Source: an uncultured Bacteroidales bacterium (GTDB lineage: Bacteria > Bacteroidota > Bacteroidia > Bacteroidales > Muribaculaceae). From it: a DNA stretch of 64,000 nt. The DNA lies in NCBI GenBank assembly GCA_902776435.1, contig CACYQB010000004.1, positions 248,001 through 312,000 of the forward strand. Direction: 5' to 3'. This document shows positions 33,452-42,246 of the stretch, piece by piece. The notes below the pieces were generated by a model. That model searched no databases, was not told the origin of the DNA, and saw nothing but the letters and a program-made list of their open reading frames with translations. Position 1 is the stretch's first letter. The number at the start of each line of letters is the position of its first letter. The position numbers and the translations under genes were made by a program.

Positions 33452-35530
33452 ATGCGCAAATTGTTTTTCATGCTGCTTGTTGCAGCGATTACAACGCTGA
33501 CTGGCTCAGCGCTGACTATCAACAACACTGCAGGCCATCTGGCTCAGTCCGTGAGCAATCCTGAGTCGGTTACTTCACTGGTTGTGACCGGAACGATGGA
33601 TGCCAGCGACTTTGTGTTCATCACTAACTCGATGCCCGAGTTGACCTCGGTGAACCTGTCAGGTGTGACCATTGTTTCCTATGACAAAGGCAATGCACTG
33701 TATGGCACCGTTACTAATTACTATGCCAATGAGATTCCGCGTACGGCCTTCTTTGGCAAGAAGCTTACGAGTGTGACCTTACCTGCTGGTCTTGAGACCA
33801 TTGGTTATGCTGCGTTTGCCGGTTGCTATCAGTTGAGGAGTGTGACGATTCCCGCTTCGGTTGTCGTTATCGACGATTATGCTTTTGCCGGCAGCGCCTT
33901 GACCAGTGTGGTTGTGCCCCAGTCTGTACTGATTATGGGTAAGGGCGTGTTCTCACGTTGCGAGTCCCTGGCCAGTGCAACGGTAAATGGCGGTTACATC
34001 GGTGATTTCGCTTTCTTGGGCGACATCAGCCTGAATAATGTGGTTGTTGGCCCCACTGTTAACATGATTGGCCGTGGTGCCTTTAACGGCTGTACACAGT
34101 TGAGCACCCTTAACATCGATCCCGCTTGCCGCATGACCCGCATCGACGAGGAGGCTTTCATTAACTCGGGCCTTCAGAATATCGACATCCAGTCATTGGG
34201 CTTGGGTACCGTTGGCGATTGGGCATTTGCTCAGACCAAACTCAGTCATCTGCAACTTGCCGACGAGATGACCGTCCTGGGTGAGGGAGCCTTGGCTCAC
34301 AACCCGCTGTTGACCACCGTTGTTCTCCCGGGTCTTGCCCAGCACAACCATGGTGGCCGTTTCAATGCCCCTGGCGTACAGCGCACGCTTGAACAAATCA
34401 ATGCTTACACGTTTGCTGGTGACAGCCAACTCCAACCTGGAAACATGATTCAGGAAGGCGTGAAGTCCATCGGTGATTTCGCTTTCTATAACGTTAGCGC
34501 CAATATTGACACCATGCGTCTGCCTGCCAGTATCACCTATCTGGGTGAGCGTGCTATGGCCGGTATGATTGGCATGCAGGTTCTCAAGATCGATGCCCCT
34601 GAGGTACCTGCCCTCGGTGCAGACGTTTGGGTCGGTGTTAACCAGCCTCGCATCCCCCTCATTACCCTCGAAGAAAGCACCGATCTCTATAAGGCTGCAG
34701 ACCAGTGGATGAACTTCTTCTTCGACTCAGGTTTCATTTTGGGAGATGTGAATGGTGATGGAGTTGTTGCCATTAACGATGTTACTTACCTGATTGACTA
34801 TCTGCTGGGTGGTGACTTTACTGTTGACCTGCGTGCTGCCGACCTTAATGGTGACGGCAATATCACTATCGCTGACGTAACGGGCCTCATCGACTTCTTG
34901 CTGAGTGGTTCTTCCAGGTCGTCGATGCAGAATCTCCGCTTGAAGTTGCGCTCTCGCATAACTGCGACGAACGACGTATTGGTAATGCCTTCTATCGCAT
35001 TGCGTCCTGGTGATACCCGCACGATCGAGGTCGCTCTCGACAACAGTGAGAATGACTATCTGGCGCTGCAATGCAGTCTGGTATTGCCTCAGGGTGTAAA
35101 ACTGCTTAAGGTTGAAGGAATCGAGCGTGGCATGAACCATCAGTTCTCACATGCCCTGCAGACTGGTGAGGAGAATGTTTACACCGTGATAGGTACCTCT
35201 ACCGACTTGAGCAAGTTTGCTGGCAACGAGGGTAACGTGATGCGTTTGACCATCTGCGCTGATGATGACTTCAATGCCGAGGGCGCTGAAGTTGTCCTGA
35301 GCGACGTGATGTTTGTTAACCTCGAGCATGGCCTGTGCTTATCGAGCAATGTAGTCAGCACCGTGAACACTTATACCGGTGTTGATCAGATCTCGTCGGA
35401 TAAGGAGATTGCCAACATCCGCTACATCAACGTAGCAGGCCAGGAGAGCGAGACGCCGTTCGACGGTCTGAATATCGTGATTACTACCTATGTCGATGGT
35501 ACTACCACGACTGCCAAGGTGCTGCGTTAA
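33452..35530 (+). CDS. BspA-like leucine-rich surface protein with internal dockerin-like and cohesin-like regions
   Basis: A 692-residue exported protein (signal MRKLFFMLLVAAITTLTGSA). Residues ~60-420 are LRR_5/BspA-type repeats (TSVTLPAGLETIGYAAFAGC, RSVTIPASVVVIDDYAFAGS and so on). Residues ~430-487 are two calcium-binding dockerin-like repeats (DVNGDGVVAINDVTYLIDYL; DLNGDGNITIADVTGLIDFL). Residues ~510-640 look cohesin-like (RPGDTRTIEVALDNSENDY, then LALQCSLVLPQGVKLLKVEG). The end (INVAGQESETPFDGLNIVIT ... TTAKVLR) resembles the C-terminal tail common on Bacteroidales secreted proteins. BspA-like proteins mediate adhesion. Carrying both a dockerin-like and a cohesin-like module in one chain is the odd point. 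Transcribed alone; a terminator follows. Confidence 0.88.
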   Translation: MRKLFFMLLVAAITTLTGSALTINNTAGHLAQSVSNPESVTSLVVTGTMDASDFVFITNSMPELTSVNLSGVTIVSYDKGNALYGTVTNYYANEIPRTAFFGKKLTSVTLPAGLETIGYAAFAGCYQLRSVTIPASVVVIDDYAFAGSALTSVVVPQSVLIMGKGVFSRCESLASATVNGGYIGDFAFLGDISLNNVVVGPTVNMIGRGAFNGCTQLSTLNIDPACRMTRIDEEAFINSGLQNIDIQSLGLGTVGDWAFAQTKLSHLQLADEMTVLGEGALAHNPLLTTVVLPGLAQHNHGGRFNAPGVQRTLEQINAYTFAGDSQLQPGNMIQEGVKSIGDFAFYNVSANIDTMRLPASITYLGERAMAGMIGMQVLKIDAPEVPALGADVWVGVNQPRIPLITLEESTDLYKAADQWMNFFFDSGFILGDVNGDGVVAINDVTYLIDYLLGGDFTVDLRAADLNGDGNITIADVTGLIDFLLSGSSRSSMQNLRLKLRSRITATNDVLVMPSIALRPGDTRTIEVALDNSENDYLALQCSLVLPQGVKLLKVEGIERGMNHQFSHALQTGEENVYTVIGTSTDLSKFAGNEGNVMRLTICADDDFNAEGAEVVLSDVMFVNLEHGLCLSSNVVSTVNTYTGVDQISSDKEIANIRYINVAGQESETPFDGLNIVITTYVDGTTTTAKVLR

Positions 35531-35551
35531 CGCGGTGTAAGCCTTAGGATA

Positions 35552-35595
35552 AATCGAGACGACCTGTGTGCTGCATGGGTCGTCTTGATTTTTAG
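35552..35595 (+). terminator. Terminator of the LRR protein gene
   Basis: AATCGAGACGACC / GGTCGTCTTGATT stem with one G-T pair, followed by TTTTA. Confidence 0.8.
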
Positions 35596-35630
35596 GCAGC
35601 CTCTGATTTACATTATCTACAGTTTTTTTG

Positions 35631-35638
35631 TAAATTTG
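35631..35638 (+). promoter_or_regulatory. -7 box TAAATTTG of the phosphatase pair
   Basis: TAnnTTTG match 28 bases before the ATG at 35667. Confidence 0.55.
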
Positions 35639-35666
35639 CCACATTATTAATCACAGGTATAACTAT

Positions 35667-36965
35667 ATGAGAAGAATTATTTCTGTTTTGACCTTGGTTC
35701 TGGTGGGTGTCGTCGCTCTCACGGCTGGTGTGCGTGACGACTTCAAAGCCAATCCCAAGTTGAGCGCAAACAACTATCAGGCCTACCCGGTATCGGGATT
35801 TCCTGCTATCACGGCAGCCCCTGAAGGCTATGAGCCGTTTTTTATCAACCACTATGGCCGTCATGGCAGCCGCTGGCTCATCCAAGATACAAAGTATACT
35901 TATCCCCTGCAGATGCTGGAGAAAGGTGAGCGCAACGGCAAACTCACACGTCGTGGCCAGGAGGTTCTCAATATTCTGCGTGAGGTGCACGATGCGAGTC
36001 AAGGCCGTTTGGGCGAACTGAGCGATATCGGTGCCGAGCAGCATCAAGGCATCGCCCGACGCATGTACCAGAACTTCCCGCAGGTTTTCAAGGACGGCGC
36101 CAGTGTGGTGGCCCGCTCGACGATTGTCATCCGCTGTATCCTGTCGATGCAGAACGAGGTGGACGTGCTGGCCTCGCTCAATCCGCGTTTGAATATTTCC
36201 ACCGATGCCAGTGAAGCAACGATGTTTTACATGAATTACAGGGATAGTGTTGCCAGGGCCTTGCGTGCTGGCCAGGCAGACTTGGTCAACCGTTGTAAGG
36301 AGAAGTGGATTAACCCTAAGGGCATGTTAAAGAAACTGTTCACCGACCAGGGTTTTGCCCGTGACAGCATTGATGACGCCCGCAAAATGATGATCTACCT
36401 GATGGAGGTAACGGGTAACATGCAGAGTCACCACCAGTTTGAAGGGATAAACCTTTATGACGTGTTCAGTAACGATGATATTTATAGTGTGTGGCGTTAT
36501 AACAACGCATTCTGGTATATCAATTCGGGCGAAACGCCGCTGACTCAGTGCCGTGTCGATTACATGGAAGCCAACCTGCTGCGCAATTTCATCGAGGATG
36601 CTGACCGGGCCATCACCAGTGGTGATCCTGCTCCTGGTGCTTCGTTACGTTTCGGCCACGAGAGCGTGGTGCTGCCACTGTGCTGTCTGATGGGCCTGAA
36701 TGGCACTGACTACCGCACAACGGACCTCGAGAATCTGGACAAATACTGGCAGACGTACAAGATTTTCCCGATGGCTGCCAATATCCAGTTTGTGTATTTC
36801 CGCAAGGCTGGCAGTGACGATATCCTGATGCTGCCGCTGCTCAATGAACGAGAAGCCACGTTGCCTGTCAAGACCGATGTCGCTCCCTATTACCACTGGA
36901 TCGATGTGCGTGACTATTTTATCGATAAACTTTCACGTCAACCCTTTATTACCACGACCAAATGA
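35667..36965 (+). CDS. Exported histidine-type phosphatase (branch 2, MINPP/acid phosphatase-like), copy 1
   Basis: A 432-residue protein with a signal peptide (MRRIISVLTLVLVGVVALTAG). The catalytic motif is NHYGRHGSRW at about residues 62-71 (RHGxR), and the distal His-Glu site is RFGHESVVLPL at about 327-337. Branch 2 histidine phosphatases include phytases and multiple inositol polyphosphate phosphatases, but substrate cannot be read from the sequence. The stop overlaps the start of a paralogous gene (ATGA at 36962-36965), so the two are translationally coupled. A -7 box lies just upstream. Confidence 0.9.
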   Translation: MRRIISVLTLVLVGVVALTAGVRDDFKANPKLSANNYQAYPVSGFPAITAAPEGYEPFFINHYGRHGSRWLIQDTKYTYPLQMLEKGERNGKLTRRGQEVLNILREVHDASQGRLGELSDIGAEQHQGIARRMYQNFPQVFKDGASVVARSTIVIRCILSMQNEVDVLASLNPRLNISTDASEATMFYMNYRDSVARALRAGQADLVNRCKEKWINPKGMLKKLFTDQGFARDSIDDARKMMIYLMEVTGNMQSHHQFEGINLYDVFSNDDIYSVWRYNNAFWYINSGETPLTQCRVDYMEANLLRNFIEDADRAITSGDPAPGASLRFGHESVVLPLCCLMGLNGTDYRTTDLENLDKYWQTYKIFPMAANIQFVYFRKAGSDDILMLPLLNEREATLPVKTDVAPYYHWIDVRDYFIDKLSRQPFITTTK

Positions 36966-38281
36966 AACGTTTCACATTATATATTATTATGGCATTGGCC
37001 GGCTTGGCGCTTTATGCCATTAACCCGCAACGCCAGATAATCGGCAACTTTGACCGTTCGGCAAGTAACCATTATGCCTACCCTTATGGCTCGGATGTAG
37101 ATGTGCCTGAACTGACGGCGGCTCCGGCTGGGTATGAACCGTTCTATATTGACCACTATGGCCGCCATGGTAGCCGCTGGTTAACTAACGGCAAGACCTA
37201 CTCCCGTCCCATTAACGAGTTAACCCGTGCTAAGGAGGCCGGGATGCTCAATCTGCAAGGCCAGCGCCTGTTAACCGCGTTGTCGCTTGTTAATGAGTTC
37301 TCCCAGAAGCGTGTCGGTGACTTGAGCGACATTGGCGCCGAGCAGCATCGGCAAATTGCCGGCCGCATGTTTAAGAATTTCCCCGAGGTGTTCAAGGGCG
37401 ATGCCCGTGTTGATGCCCGTTCTACAGTGATTATTCGTTGCATCCTCTCGATGCAGAACGAGACAATGAAGCTGCGTACGCTCAATCCGGCGTTGCGTAT
37501 CACTACCGATGCCAGTTACCACGACATGTATTACATGGGGTGGGGCTACGGTGAGGACACCTTGGCTAACTCGCTGCGCAAGACCATGGATCCCATTTCC
37601 AACGGTATGTATGAGCGCTGCCTGCATCCCGAACGCTTTGTCGCCCAACTTGTAAACGATAACGCCTGGGCTGCTGCCAACATGGACTGCCGCCAGCTGA
37701 TGCGCGATGTGTTCGACGTGGCTGGTTCGCTGCAGGGCCATCACGACTTCGAAGACATTAACCTGTACAGTTACTTCTCGAGTGACGAGATTTTTGAATT
37801 GTGGCGCCTGAAAAATATCTATTGGTATATCCACTGGGCCAATGCTCCCCAGAACGGCAACCGCATGCCCTTTATCGAGCGTGCCCTGCTGCGCGACATG
37901 ATTGAGAAGGCCGACCAGGCCGTCGCCACGGGTGAGCATGGTGCGTCGTTGCGCTTTGGCCACGAGACCTGTGTGTTGCCCCTTGCCTGCCTGATGGAGC
38001 TCGACAATGTCAATTACAGTTGTGACAACCTCGACGAGCTGCACCTCTACTGGCAGGACTACAACACCATCCCTAAGGCCTGCAACATCCAGATGATTTT
38101 CTACCGCCCCGTGGGCACGGCTGGCAATAACGCTAACAATATCCTCGTTAAGGTCCTTCTCAACGAGCACGAGGCCCAACTTCCTGTTAAGGCCGTCGGA
38201 GGCCCCTATTACCGCTGGAGTGACCTCAGGCAGTACTATGAGCGCAAACTCGCCACAATTATAGATTGGAACGTGAAGTAA
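36962..38281 (+). CDS. Exported histidine-type phosphatase, tandem paralog (copy 2)
   Basis: A 439-residue paralog of the preceding protein: signal MKRFTLYIIMALAGLALYA, DHYGRHGSRW at about 60-69, and RFGHETCVLPL near residue 327. Segments such as DLSDIGAEQH and RSTVIIRCILSMQNE are nearly shared with copy 1, so the pair arose by tandem duplication and diverged. The ATGA overlap implies coupled translation. Converges with the glycosyltransferase gene, 8 bases apart. Both copies keep the catalytic residues, suggesting division of substrates, not decay. Confidence 0.9.
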   Translation: MKRFTLYIIMALAGLALYAINPQRQIIGNFDRSASNHYAYPYGSDVDVPELTAAPAGYEPFYIDHYGRHGSRWLTNGKTYSRPINELTRAKEAGMLNLQGQRLLTALSLVNEFSQKRVGDLSDIGAEQHRQIAGRMFKNFPEVFKGDARVDARSTVIIRCILSMQNETMKLRTLNPALRITTDASYHDMYYMGWGYGEDTLANSLRKTMDPISNGMYERCLHPERFVAQLVNDNAWAAANMDCRQLMRDVFDVAGSLQGHHDFEDINLYSYFSSDEIFELWRLKNIYWYIHWANAPQNGNRMPFIERALLRDMIEKADQAVATGEHGASLRFGHETCVLPLACLMELDNVNYSCDNLDELHLYWQDYNTIPKACNIQMIFYRPVGTAGNNANNILVKVLLNEHEAQLPVKAVGGPYYRWSDLRQYYERKLATIIDWNVK

Positions 38282-38289
38282 TAAGGGAA

Positions 38290-39546
38290 TTATCCGAGTA
38301 AACTGCGGTATATTTCTTGATAACGACTGGCAACGGCCGACTCGCTGTAAGTATTCAGTGCGTCGGCTCGTGCTTTCTGGCGCAGGGTGGCCTGGCGGCT
38401 GTCGTCGAGGCACCAGATGATGCCGTGGGCAAAGTCTTGGCTGTCGCGGTAACGGGCGACGTAGCCGTCCAGCTCGTGACTGATCATCTCGGGGATGCCG
38501 CCGACGTTGAAGCCCACACAGGGCGTACCACACGACATGGCCTCGACGATGGTGTTGGGCAGGTTGTCCTGCAAGGATGGGGTGACAAAGAGGTCTATGG
38601 CGTTGTATAATTGGGCGATTTCGGCCTCATTGCTCAAGTAGCCCACGGTATAGACGGGTAGGGGCAGTGCCGATTTCACGGTCTCGGCGTCACCGCCAAG
38701 CACAACAACACCCATTTGTCGGGCCAGCTCCGGGTAGTTCTGTACCAGGTGCTCACAGGCTTCCTTGAGGTAGCGGAAACCCTTGCGCTCGTCGGTGATG
38801 CGTTGGGCGCCGAACAGCAGCAGCCTTTTGTCGGCAGGTAACGCATGATGCTCACGTGCCGCGGCTTGGTCCATGGGGGTGAACACATCGGTGTCGATGG
38901 CGTTGGGGATATTAGTGACCAGGTGGCCCTGAGTCAGCGGGCTCTTGCGCGCCAGGTCGGCCATCCAGCGGCTACAGCCGACAAAGGCCATCGGCTTGAG
39001 GCTGTATATCGTCCGCTTGCGGTCATACACGCGCCTGGCCAGGTCCGTGCCGATGCCGCCTCCCGTGAGCATGGGGCAATGGCTGCACTGCGTCTGGTAC
39101 TTGTCGCAATCGCCCGAGTAGTGGCAGATGCCCGTGAAATACCACTGGTCGTGCATCGTCATCACGACAGGTTTGCCCGAAGCCATGATGCGTTCCATAT
39201 CCCCTAACGAGAGGAAGCCCTGGTTAACCCAATGCAGGTGGATAACATCGGCCTGCTTGAATGCTTCCATGCGGGTGATGTCGGTGCCCGCGTTGGCAAT
39301 ATCGACTTGGAATAGGTTGCGCTTGTTCAGGCCGTTGGCGAGCCAGATAACGCCGCGTTCCCACAGGAATTTGGCCCTTAGTCGCCACGATGGCGGGATG
39401 CTGGTCACCTGTGGGAAGTCGGTCTTGCGGTCACGCACGAGCATACGGGCCTCCACGCCGTTGTGGTTCAAGGCGTGCAGCAGACGGTTGGCGGCTATCG
39501 CAGCGCCCCCTGTCCTCTCGGCTGTATTGACAATCAGTACCCGCAT
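38290..39546 (-). CDS. Glycosyltransferase family 4 protein
   Basis: A 418-residue GT-B glycosyltransferase. The N-terminal domain begins MRVLIVNTAERTGGAAIAAN with the glycine loop. The acceptor region has CDKYQTQCSHCPML, a Cys-rich segment found in WcaC-like GT4 enzymes. The C-terminal nucleotide-sugar domain has VTPSLQDNLPNTIVEAMSCG with the EX7E motif. It probably adds a sugar to a surface polysaccharide; donor and acceptor are unknown. ATG at 39546 matches the family start. The frame is open for seven more codons, but a -7 box at 39556-39563 lies there, leaving almost no leader. Confidence 0.9.
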   Translation of the reverse strand: MRVLIVNTAERTGGAAIAANRLLHALNHNGVEARMLVRDRKTDFPQVTSIPPSWRLRAKFLWERGVIWLANGLNKRNLFQVDIANAGTDITRMEAFKQADVIHLHWVNQGFLSLGDMERIMASGKPVVMTMHDQWYFTGICHYSGDCDKYQTQCSHCPMLTGGGIGTDLARRVYDRKRTIYSLKPMAFVGCSRWMADLARKSPLTQGHLVTNIPNAIDTDVFTPMDQAAAREHHALPADKRLLLFGAQRITDERKGFRYLKEACEHLVQNYPELARQMGVVVLGGDAETVKSALPLPVYTVGYLSNEAEIAQLYNAIDLFVTPSLQDNLPNTIVEAMSCGTPCVGFNVGGIPEMISHELDGYVARYRDSQDFAHGIIWCLDDSRQATLRQKARADALNTYSESAVASRYQEIYRSLLG

Positions 39547-39555
39547 CTTACTGGG

Positions 39556-39563
39556 CAAAGTTA
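39556..39563 (-). promoter_or_regulatory. -7 box TAACTTTG of the glycosyltransferase
   Basis: Minus-strand match ending 9 bases before the ATG at 39546, implying a leader of only a few bases. Confidence 0.45.
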
Positions 39564-39613
39564 GCAAAAGTTACCTTCATGCAGGTTACATCGCTGTGCT
39601 TTTTTTGGCAAAA

Positions 39614-39653
39614 AGTGAAAAACAAGGGGTCTCCCATGCGGAAAACCCCTTGT
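39614..39653 (-). terminator. Terminator of pckA
   Basis: ACAAGGGGT / ACCCCTTGT stem-loop beyond the pckA stop, followed on the minus strand by TTTTTCACTTTTT. Confidence 0.8.
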
Positions 39654-39696
39654 CGCGGAAATATGAAATTTGTTTTATTATTTCCGGAAGGATGCG

Positions 39697-41313
39697 TTAG
39701 AGCTGGGGACCAGCGGCTACGAGAGCCTTGCCTGCCTCGTTGTCCTCGTACTTAACGAAGTTCTTGATGAAGCGGCTGGCCAGATCCTTAGCCTTCTCTT
39801 CCCACTGTGCGGCGTCAGCATAGGTGTCGCGCGGGTCGAGGATGCCGGTGTCAACGCCTTCGAGCTGGGTGGGCACTGTCAGGTTGAAGTAGGGGATCAC
39901 CTTGGTGGGAGCGTTGTCGATGCTGTGGTTCAGGATGGCGTCGATGATGCCGCGGGTGTCGCGGATCGAAATGCGCTTGCCTGTACCGTTCCAACCGGTG
40001 TTCACCAAGTAAGCCTTGGCTCCGCTCATTTCCATACGCTTCACGAGCTCCTCGGCATACTTCGTGGGGTGCAACTCCAGGAATGCCTGGCCGAAGCAAG
40101 CGCTGAAGGTGGGGGTGGGCTCGGTGATGCCGCGCTCGGTACCTGCGAGCTTGGCGGTGAAGCCGCTCAGGAAGTAGTACTTGGTCTGCTCAGAGTCGAG
40201 GATCGACACGGGAGGCAGCACGCCAAATGCGTCGGCACTCAAGAAGATCACCTGCTTGGCAGCGGGAGCGTGGCTGATGGGGCGCACGATGTTCTTGATG
40301 TGGTAGATGGGGTAGCTCACGCGAGTGTTCTCGGTCACGCTCTTGTCGGCGAAGTCGATCTTGCCCTCGGCATCGACGGTAACGTTCTCGAGCAGCGCGT
40401 CGCGGTGGATGGCGTTGTAGATGTCAGGCTCAGCGTCCTTGTCGAGGTTGATGACCTTAGCATAGCAACCGCCCTCGAAGTTGAAGATACCGTTGTCGTC
40501 CCAGCCGTGCTCGTCGTCGCCGATGAGTTTGCGCTTGGGGTCGGTGCTCAACGTGGTCTTGCCGGTACCCGACAGACCGAAGAAGATAGCGGTGTTCTCA
40601 CCGTTCATGTCGCAGTTGGCCGAGCAGTGCATGGCGGCAATGCCCTTCAACGGCAGGAAGTAGTTCATCATCGAGAACATACCCTTCTTCATCTCACCAC
40701 CGTACCAGGTGTTGAGGATGACCTGCTCGTTGCTGGTCACGTTGAAGACAACGGCGGTGTCGCTGTTCAAGCCCAGTTCCTTGTAGTTGTCCACCTTGGC
40801 CTTGCTGGCGCAGTAAACGGTGAAGTCGGGCTCCTGGTCAAATTCCTCCTCGTTTTGGGGACGGATGAACATGTTGGTCACGAAGTGGGCCTGCCATGCC
40901 ACCTCCATGATGAAGCGCACCTTCATGCGGGTGTCCTTGTTGGCACCGCAGAAGCCGTCAACCACAAACAGGCGCTTGCCGCTGAGCTGCTTCACTGCCA
41001 GGTCCTTCAAGGCTGCCCAGGTAGCCTCGGTCACGGGCTTGTTGTCGTTGGGATAGCCGGGAGTGGTCCACCACACCTTGTCGTGGCTGTTGGCATCGTC
41101 AACGATGAATTTGTCTTTGGGTGAGCGGCCGGTGTAGATGCCGGTCATCACGTTGATGGCACCCAGTTCGGTCTCCTGACCTTTGTCAAAGCCTTCAAGT
41201 TCGGGTTTCATCTCCTCGTTGAACAACACCTCGTAGCTGGGGTTGTAGAGCACCTCGGTAACACCAGTGATACCGTACTTCTCTGCTAAGATAGCCTTAT
41301 CAAATTTAGCCAT
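39697..41313 (-). CDS. pckA: Phosphoenolpyruvate carboxykinase (ATP)
   Basis: A 538-residue enzyme interconverting oxaloacetate and PEP with ATP/ADP. In gut Bacteroidales it often runs toward oxaloacetate, feeding succinate formation. Visible motifs: [14 protein letters not shown], the substrate region [18 protein letters not shown], the kinase-1a P-loop [13 protein letters not shown] (about residues 243-255), kinase-2 [11 protein letters not shown], and [17 protein letters not shown]. Length is normal. It stands alone, with a -7 box at 41366 and a strong terminator. Confidence 0.98.
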   Translation of the reverse strand: MAKFDKAILAEKYGITGVTEVLYNPSYEVLFNEEMKPELEGFDKGQETELGAINVMTGIYTGRSPKDKFIVDDANSHDKVWWTTPGYPNDNKPVTEATWAALKDLAVKQLSGKRLFVVDGFCGANKDTRMKVRFIMEVAWQAHFVTNMFIRPQNEEEFDQEPDFTVYCASKAKVDNYKELGLNSDTAVVFNVTSNEQVILNTWYGGEMKKGMFSMMNYFLPLKGIAAMHCSANCDMNGENTAIFFGLSGTGKTTLSTDPKRKLIGDDEHGWDDNGIFNFEGGCYAKVINLDKDAEPDIYNAIHRDALLENVTVDAEGKIDFADKSVTENTRVSYPIYHIKNIVRPISHAPAAKQVIFLSADAFGVLPPVSILDSEQTKYYFLSGFTAKLAGTERGITEPTPTFSACFGQAFLELHPTKYAEELVKRMEMSGAKAYLVNTGWNGTGKRISIRDTRGIIDAILNHSIDNAPTKVIPYFNLTVPTQLEGVDTGILDPRDTYADAAQWEEKAKDLASRFIKNFVKYEDNEAGKALVAAGPQL

Positions 41314-41365
41314 AATAAATCTTTAATTATTAATGTTTTAAATATCTTTCTTCAAATTTCGCCGG

Positions 41366-41373
41366 CAAAATTA
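41366..41373 (-). promoter_or_regulatory. -7 box TAATTTTG of pckA
   Basis: Minus-strand TAnnTTTG match 53 bases before the ATG. Confidence 0.55.
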
Positions 41374-41463
41374 CGCATTATTTTATAATGTGCAACGCGA
41401 ATTAAAGAAAAATTTCCTTAATTCATGGCCTAATTATATATTTTTAAACATTGCACCTCGTTA

Positions 41464-41553
41464 TCAAACAACAAAAACAACATGTTGACAACAACACAAA
41501 CAACCATAAAAATGTTGTTGAAGTTGTAATAAGGTTGTTTGGGTTGTTTGAAA
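41464..41553. repeat. Long palindrome of CAAACAAC / GTTGTTTG units
   Basis: The left half is a run of CAACA-type units (CAAACAACAAAAACAACATG), the right half GTTGTTTGGGTTGTTTGAAA. It lies immediately past the slyD stop and could terminate it. Same class as 1654-1754. Confidence 0.75.
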
Positions 41554-41555
41554 GG

Positions 41556-42137
41556 TTAGCAGCCGCCGCAGCCGCAGTCGCAGCCGTCGCCGTGGTCGTG
41601 GCCGCAGTCACCGCCTCCGCAGTCGTCGCATCCGCAACCACAGCCGTGATGGTGCTTGGGCTGGAGTTCCTCGGGCGTGGCGTCACGCACGAGTTGCACG
41701 TAGCCCGCATAGCGTACGGTCTCGCCAGCGAGTTGGTGGTTGAAGTCCATGGTGACCTTGTCGTCGGTGACTTGGGTGACGATACCCTCGATGCGCATGC
41801 CGTCCTGAGTCATCATGGGCACGATGGCGCCCACGCGGATGTGCTCGTGGTCAAACTTGCCGTCAACGTGGAAGACTTCCTTGTCGAGTTCATAGATCAT
41901 GCTGGGATCCTTTACGCCGAAAGCCTGCTCGGGCTTCAGGGTGAAGTCAAATTTTTCTCCTTGTTCCAGGCCCATGATATTGTTCTGGAAGCCGACAATC
42001 AGGGACATGTCCATGCCGAACACAAAGGCGTCGGGATGCTCCTTCTTGAATTTGAAAACACTCACTTGCTCGTCTCCATTGACAACAAAAATCTCGTACA
42101 CGAGTTCGACGTACTTACCTGCTTGAATTTTCTCCAT
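41556..42137 (-). CDS. slyD: FKBP-type peptidyl-prolyl isomerase, SlyD-like
   Basis: A 193-residue cytoplasmic isomerase/chaperone. The FKBP half (KYVELVYEIFVVNGDEQVSV) is interrupted by the insert-in-flap domain (about 75-125, FDFTLKPEQAFGVKDPSMIY), as in SlyD. The last ~35 residues are His/Cys/Gly/Asp-rich (HHHGCGCGCDDCGGGDCGHD), the metal-binding tail of SlyD-type proteins, which binds nickel or zinc. Divergent from the RNA methyltransferase gene with back-to-back -7 boxes at 42174 and 42216. The downstream palindrome abuts its stop. Confidence 0.92.
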   Translation of the reverse strand: MEKIQAGKYVELVYEIFVVNGDEQVSVFKFKKEHPDAFVFGMDMSLIVGFQNNIMGLEQGEKFDFTLKPEQAFGVKDPSMIYELDKEVFHVDGKFDHEHIRVGAIVPMMTQDGMRIEGIVTQVTDDKVTMDFNHQLAGETVRYAGYVQLVRDATPEELQPKHHHGCGCGCDDCGGGDCGHDHGDGCDCGCGGC

Positions 42138-42173
42138 TGAATAGATGATTGATTAGTATATTAAATTTTTCGG

Positions 42174-42181
42174 CAAAGATA
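42174..42181 (-). promoter_or_regulatory. -7 box TATCTTTG of slyD
   Basis: Minus-strand match 36 bases before the ATG at 42137, forming one half of a divergent promoter region. Confidence 0.55.
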
Positions 42182-42215
42182 GTTATTTATTTCGTGAAAT
42201 GTCGAGTTTTTAGCG

Positions 42216-42223
42216 TAACTTTG
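42216..42223 (+). promoter_or_regulatory. -7 box TAACTTTG of the RNA methyltransferase
   Basis: TAnnTTTG match 23 bases before ATG 42247; the other half of the divergent region. Confidence 0.55.
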
Positions 42224-42246
42224 CGCTTTCAATAGATGATTAGAAC

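Noticed and set aside
33452-35530. True cellulosome scaffoldin
   Set aside because: Only one weak cohesin-like region is visible, no glycoside hydrolases are nearby, and the dockerin-ended proteins are protease, Omp28-like and phosphoesterase. I keep only a tentative interaction idea.
37271-38533. A 420-codon minus-strand open frame
   Set aside because: It covers the second phosphatase antisense and the 3' part of the glycosyltransferase out of frame, with no motifs.
39670-41124. A 484-codon plus-strand open frame
   Set aside because: Antisense to pckA. Only pckA shows family motifs and a promoter.
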